A DNA stretch of 64,000 nucleotides from Dickeya dianthicola NCPPB 453 (lineage in GTDB: Bacteria; Pseudomonadota; Gammaproteobacteria; Enterobacterales; Enterobacteriaceae), in NCBI RefSeq assembly GCF_000365305.1, contig NZ_CM001841.1, positions 1,109,653-1,173,652 on the forward strand, read 5' to 3'. The notes beneath the pieces are model-generated. The model saw only the letters and a program-made list of their open reading frames with translations, ran no database searches and was not told the origin of the DNA. Every line of letters starts with the position of its first letter. Position 1 is the first letter of the stretch. The translations under genes and the position numbers were made by a program. Below, in pieces: positions 62,492 through 64,000 of this stretch.

Positions 62492-64000
62492 TTACTCATA
62501 TTGTTGGCCACCGGGCTGCAGCAATGCTGTGACAAAACCTTCGATCTGCCGAAGGTTGGTTTCTATCTGCGCACGATCCTGGGTGGTAATAAGCTTTTCC
62601 AGCGCTTCACATAACTGCTTGCCGGGATGAAGATTCAGCATGGCAAAGACGCCTTTCAGGCGGTGTGCTGTTTGCGCAAGTGACAAAAAATCGCCGTCTT
62701 GGGTCTCAGTATATAGTCTCTTTAAATCCTCCGGTACTGTATCAACAAACAAGGAATAGTAGTCGCTGTTGCGTAACTGACGGACGTAGAAGCCGATATC
62801 GTCCCGTTCTTCAGGCAGGGTATTGGCTGGCGATGCCTCCAGTTGCTGTTCGATCAGTTTCAGCAGCCCCTCCAGCAGTAACTGGCTGATATTGTAGTTG
62901 GTACGCAGGCGGCGATGCCCCAGCGGCACCAGCAGGGTATCATCACTGGTCACCAGCAAGGTGTCGTCGGCCATCCGGCTGGGATCATCGGTAATGGTGA
63001 TTTCTGCATCCTGACTCACCAGCCGTTCGTCATATACCACGATATCCGCGCCCCAGTTACTCACCATTCGGTTGATAATGGTACGTACCTCATCCGAGGT
63101 AATGTTCAGGAGTAGCGTGATGTCGTCCAATAATTTCTCATCTTCTTCCGCAGGCAGCGGGTCCGGCTGCATTTTCAAGGTCAGCACGTACTGGGTGCCG
63201 AGTCCCGGTCGACTGTTGATTTGCAGTTGACCTCCCAGTTTGTTGCAGAGTTGATTACATAGAAATAGGGTTAATCCGGAATTGTGCCGGAAGCGATCGG
63301 AGAGCGGCGTAGTGGCGAACGGATGCACCAGATTGTCCCGTTCCATACCGGAAATATCGGTGCCGGTATCGCTGATGCGGATCAGCAACTGCTCGGGGGA
63401 ATGCGCCGAAGGCTCGCAGGACAGGGTGATCTTGCCGTAATCGGTATTGGTGATGGAATAATCCAGCAGTAGCGACAGGGTTTTCTTCAGCAATTCGCTG
63501 TCGCCCAGGTAGGTCTGGCGTGGGTCAAGCTTGTAGTGATTGAACAGCTTCAACCCTTTTTGCTGGATACGCGGCAGCAATTCCAGCATCAAATCGTCAA
63601 TCAGCGTTAGCGGTGAAAACGAGTCGTGGACCAGATGCCATTCCACCGTTTCCAGCCGCGCCTGTAGGGCGATGTTTTCCATCAGACGGATGGCGCTGCT
63701 GGTTTCGGCAATCAGCGCCTGAACCGTTTTCTGCTGCTCTGGCGGGTTATCGGTTTTGCGCAGCGTCAACGCTAACTGGTGTACGGCGGACAACGGTTGT
63801 TTGAACTCCTGGCTCAGGTTGCGGAACAGACGTTTGCGAACCGAGACGTTTTTGTCGAATTCCCGCTGCGCCAGCTGCAGTTTTTTGGTAATCAATATTT
63901 CCTGATCCTGTTCACGCAGCAGGAACAAGCACAGTGACGGCGTGTGCTGACTGTGGAAAACGCGCACCTCGTACATCTCGTTGTCCACCGTGGCTTGGAT
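62492..64000 (-). CDS. rcsD: RcsD, phosphotransfer protein (N-terminal part outside window)
   Basis: RcsD passes the phosphate from the RcsC receiver to RcsB. Only the last ~502 of about 890 residues are inside the window; the frame is open to the edge. Visible are the degenerate kinase-like region (LSQEFKQPLSAVHQLALTLR, without the phospho-His, and the ATPase-like LFLCNQLCNKLGGQLQINSR), the ABL domain, and the C-terminal HPt domain with AHRLKGVFAML, which holds the phosphoryl-accepting His. It is followed by rcsB in one operon. Confidence 0.95.
   Translation of the reverse strand: MQATVDNEMYEVRVFHSQHTPSLCLFLLREQDQEILITKKLQLAQREFDKNVSVRKRLFRNLSQEFKQPLSAVHQLALTLRKTDNPPEQQKTVQALIAETSSAIRLMENIALQARLETVEWHLVHDSFSPLTLIDDLMLELLPRIQQKGLKLFNHYKLDPRQTYLGDSELLKKTLSLLLDYSITNTDYGKITLSCEPSAHSPEQLLIRISDTGTDISGMERDNLVHPFATTPLSDRFRHNSGLTLFLCNQLCNKLGGQLQINSRPGLGTQYVLTLKMQPDPLPAEEDEKLLDDITLLLNITSDEVRTIINRMVSNWGADIVVYDERLVSQDAEITITDDPSRMADDTLLVTSDDTLLVPLGHRRLRTNYNISQLLLEGLLKLIEQQLEASPANTLPEERDDIGFYVRQLRNSDYYSLFVDTVPEDLKRLYTETQDGDFLSLAQTAHRLKGVFAMLNLHPGKQLCEALEKLITTQDRAQIETNLRQIEGFVTALLQPGGQQYE

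Overview
The window is chromosomal DNA from a plant-associated enterobacterium, most likely a Dickeya (soft-rot Pectobacteriaceae). The core genes are close to their E. coli counterparts in order and sequence. Between ushA and ybaK there is a secreted family-28 polygalacturonase (PehN-like) with a KdgR-type operator, a chemoreceptor and a small secreted protein, which is typical soft-rot accessory content. Three intact ERIC elements also point to Enterobacterales. There is no prophage, transposase, CRISPR array or tRNA gene. The genus is inferred from gene content and not proven.

Layout. 1-4440: 3' part of lon, then hupB, ppiD and ybaV. 4550-7060: queC, and a cysteine desulfhydrase-like gene divergent from its probable Lrp-type regulator decR. 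7138-12658: the ABC exporter pair mdlAB and the nitrogen-regulated glnK-amtB operon behind a sigma-54 promoter. 12792-16161: tesB, ybaY, atl, 4.5S RNA and hha-tomB. 16670-22403: zinc-independent ribosomal proteins L36/L31 under a Zur box, then acrAB divergent from acrR. 22486-31108: mscK, rsmS, priC, ybaN, apt, dnaX (with a programmed frameshift), ybaB, recR. 31306-39198: htpG (sigma-32 promoter), adk, hemH, ybaL, ushA. 39199-43980: the accessory interval. 44064-50484: ybaK, ybaP, copA/cueR, ybbJ, qmcA. 50618-58803: yfaE-nrdB-nrdA, ubiG, gyrA. 58928-64000: rcsC, rcsB and partial rcsD.

Regulation is unusually readable. Near-consensus sites are visible for sigma-54/NtrC (glnK), sigma-32 (htpG), AcrR (acrAB), Zur (rpmE2-rpmJ2), CueR (copA), NrdR and DnaA (nrdA) and KdgR (pehN). 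dnaX has the complete three-part -1 frameshift signal.

The most unusual property is a recurrence of short local tandem repeats (units 8-20 bp, 2-6 copies, unrelated sequences). They abut stop or start codons or fill gaps at about ten places: hha 3' side, amtB stop, tesB leader, mscK stop, recR-htpG, ybaP-copA, inside copA, cueR-ybbJ, nrdB-yfaE, ubiG start and ubiG-gyrA. Other points of interest are a G8 tract in rsmS that decides its length, an ERIC element nested in an older ERIC, a polygalacturonase with the GHG histidine replaced, and a CopA with three metal-binding domains. I found no clearly new multi-gene system.
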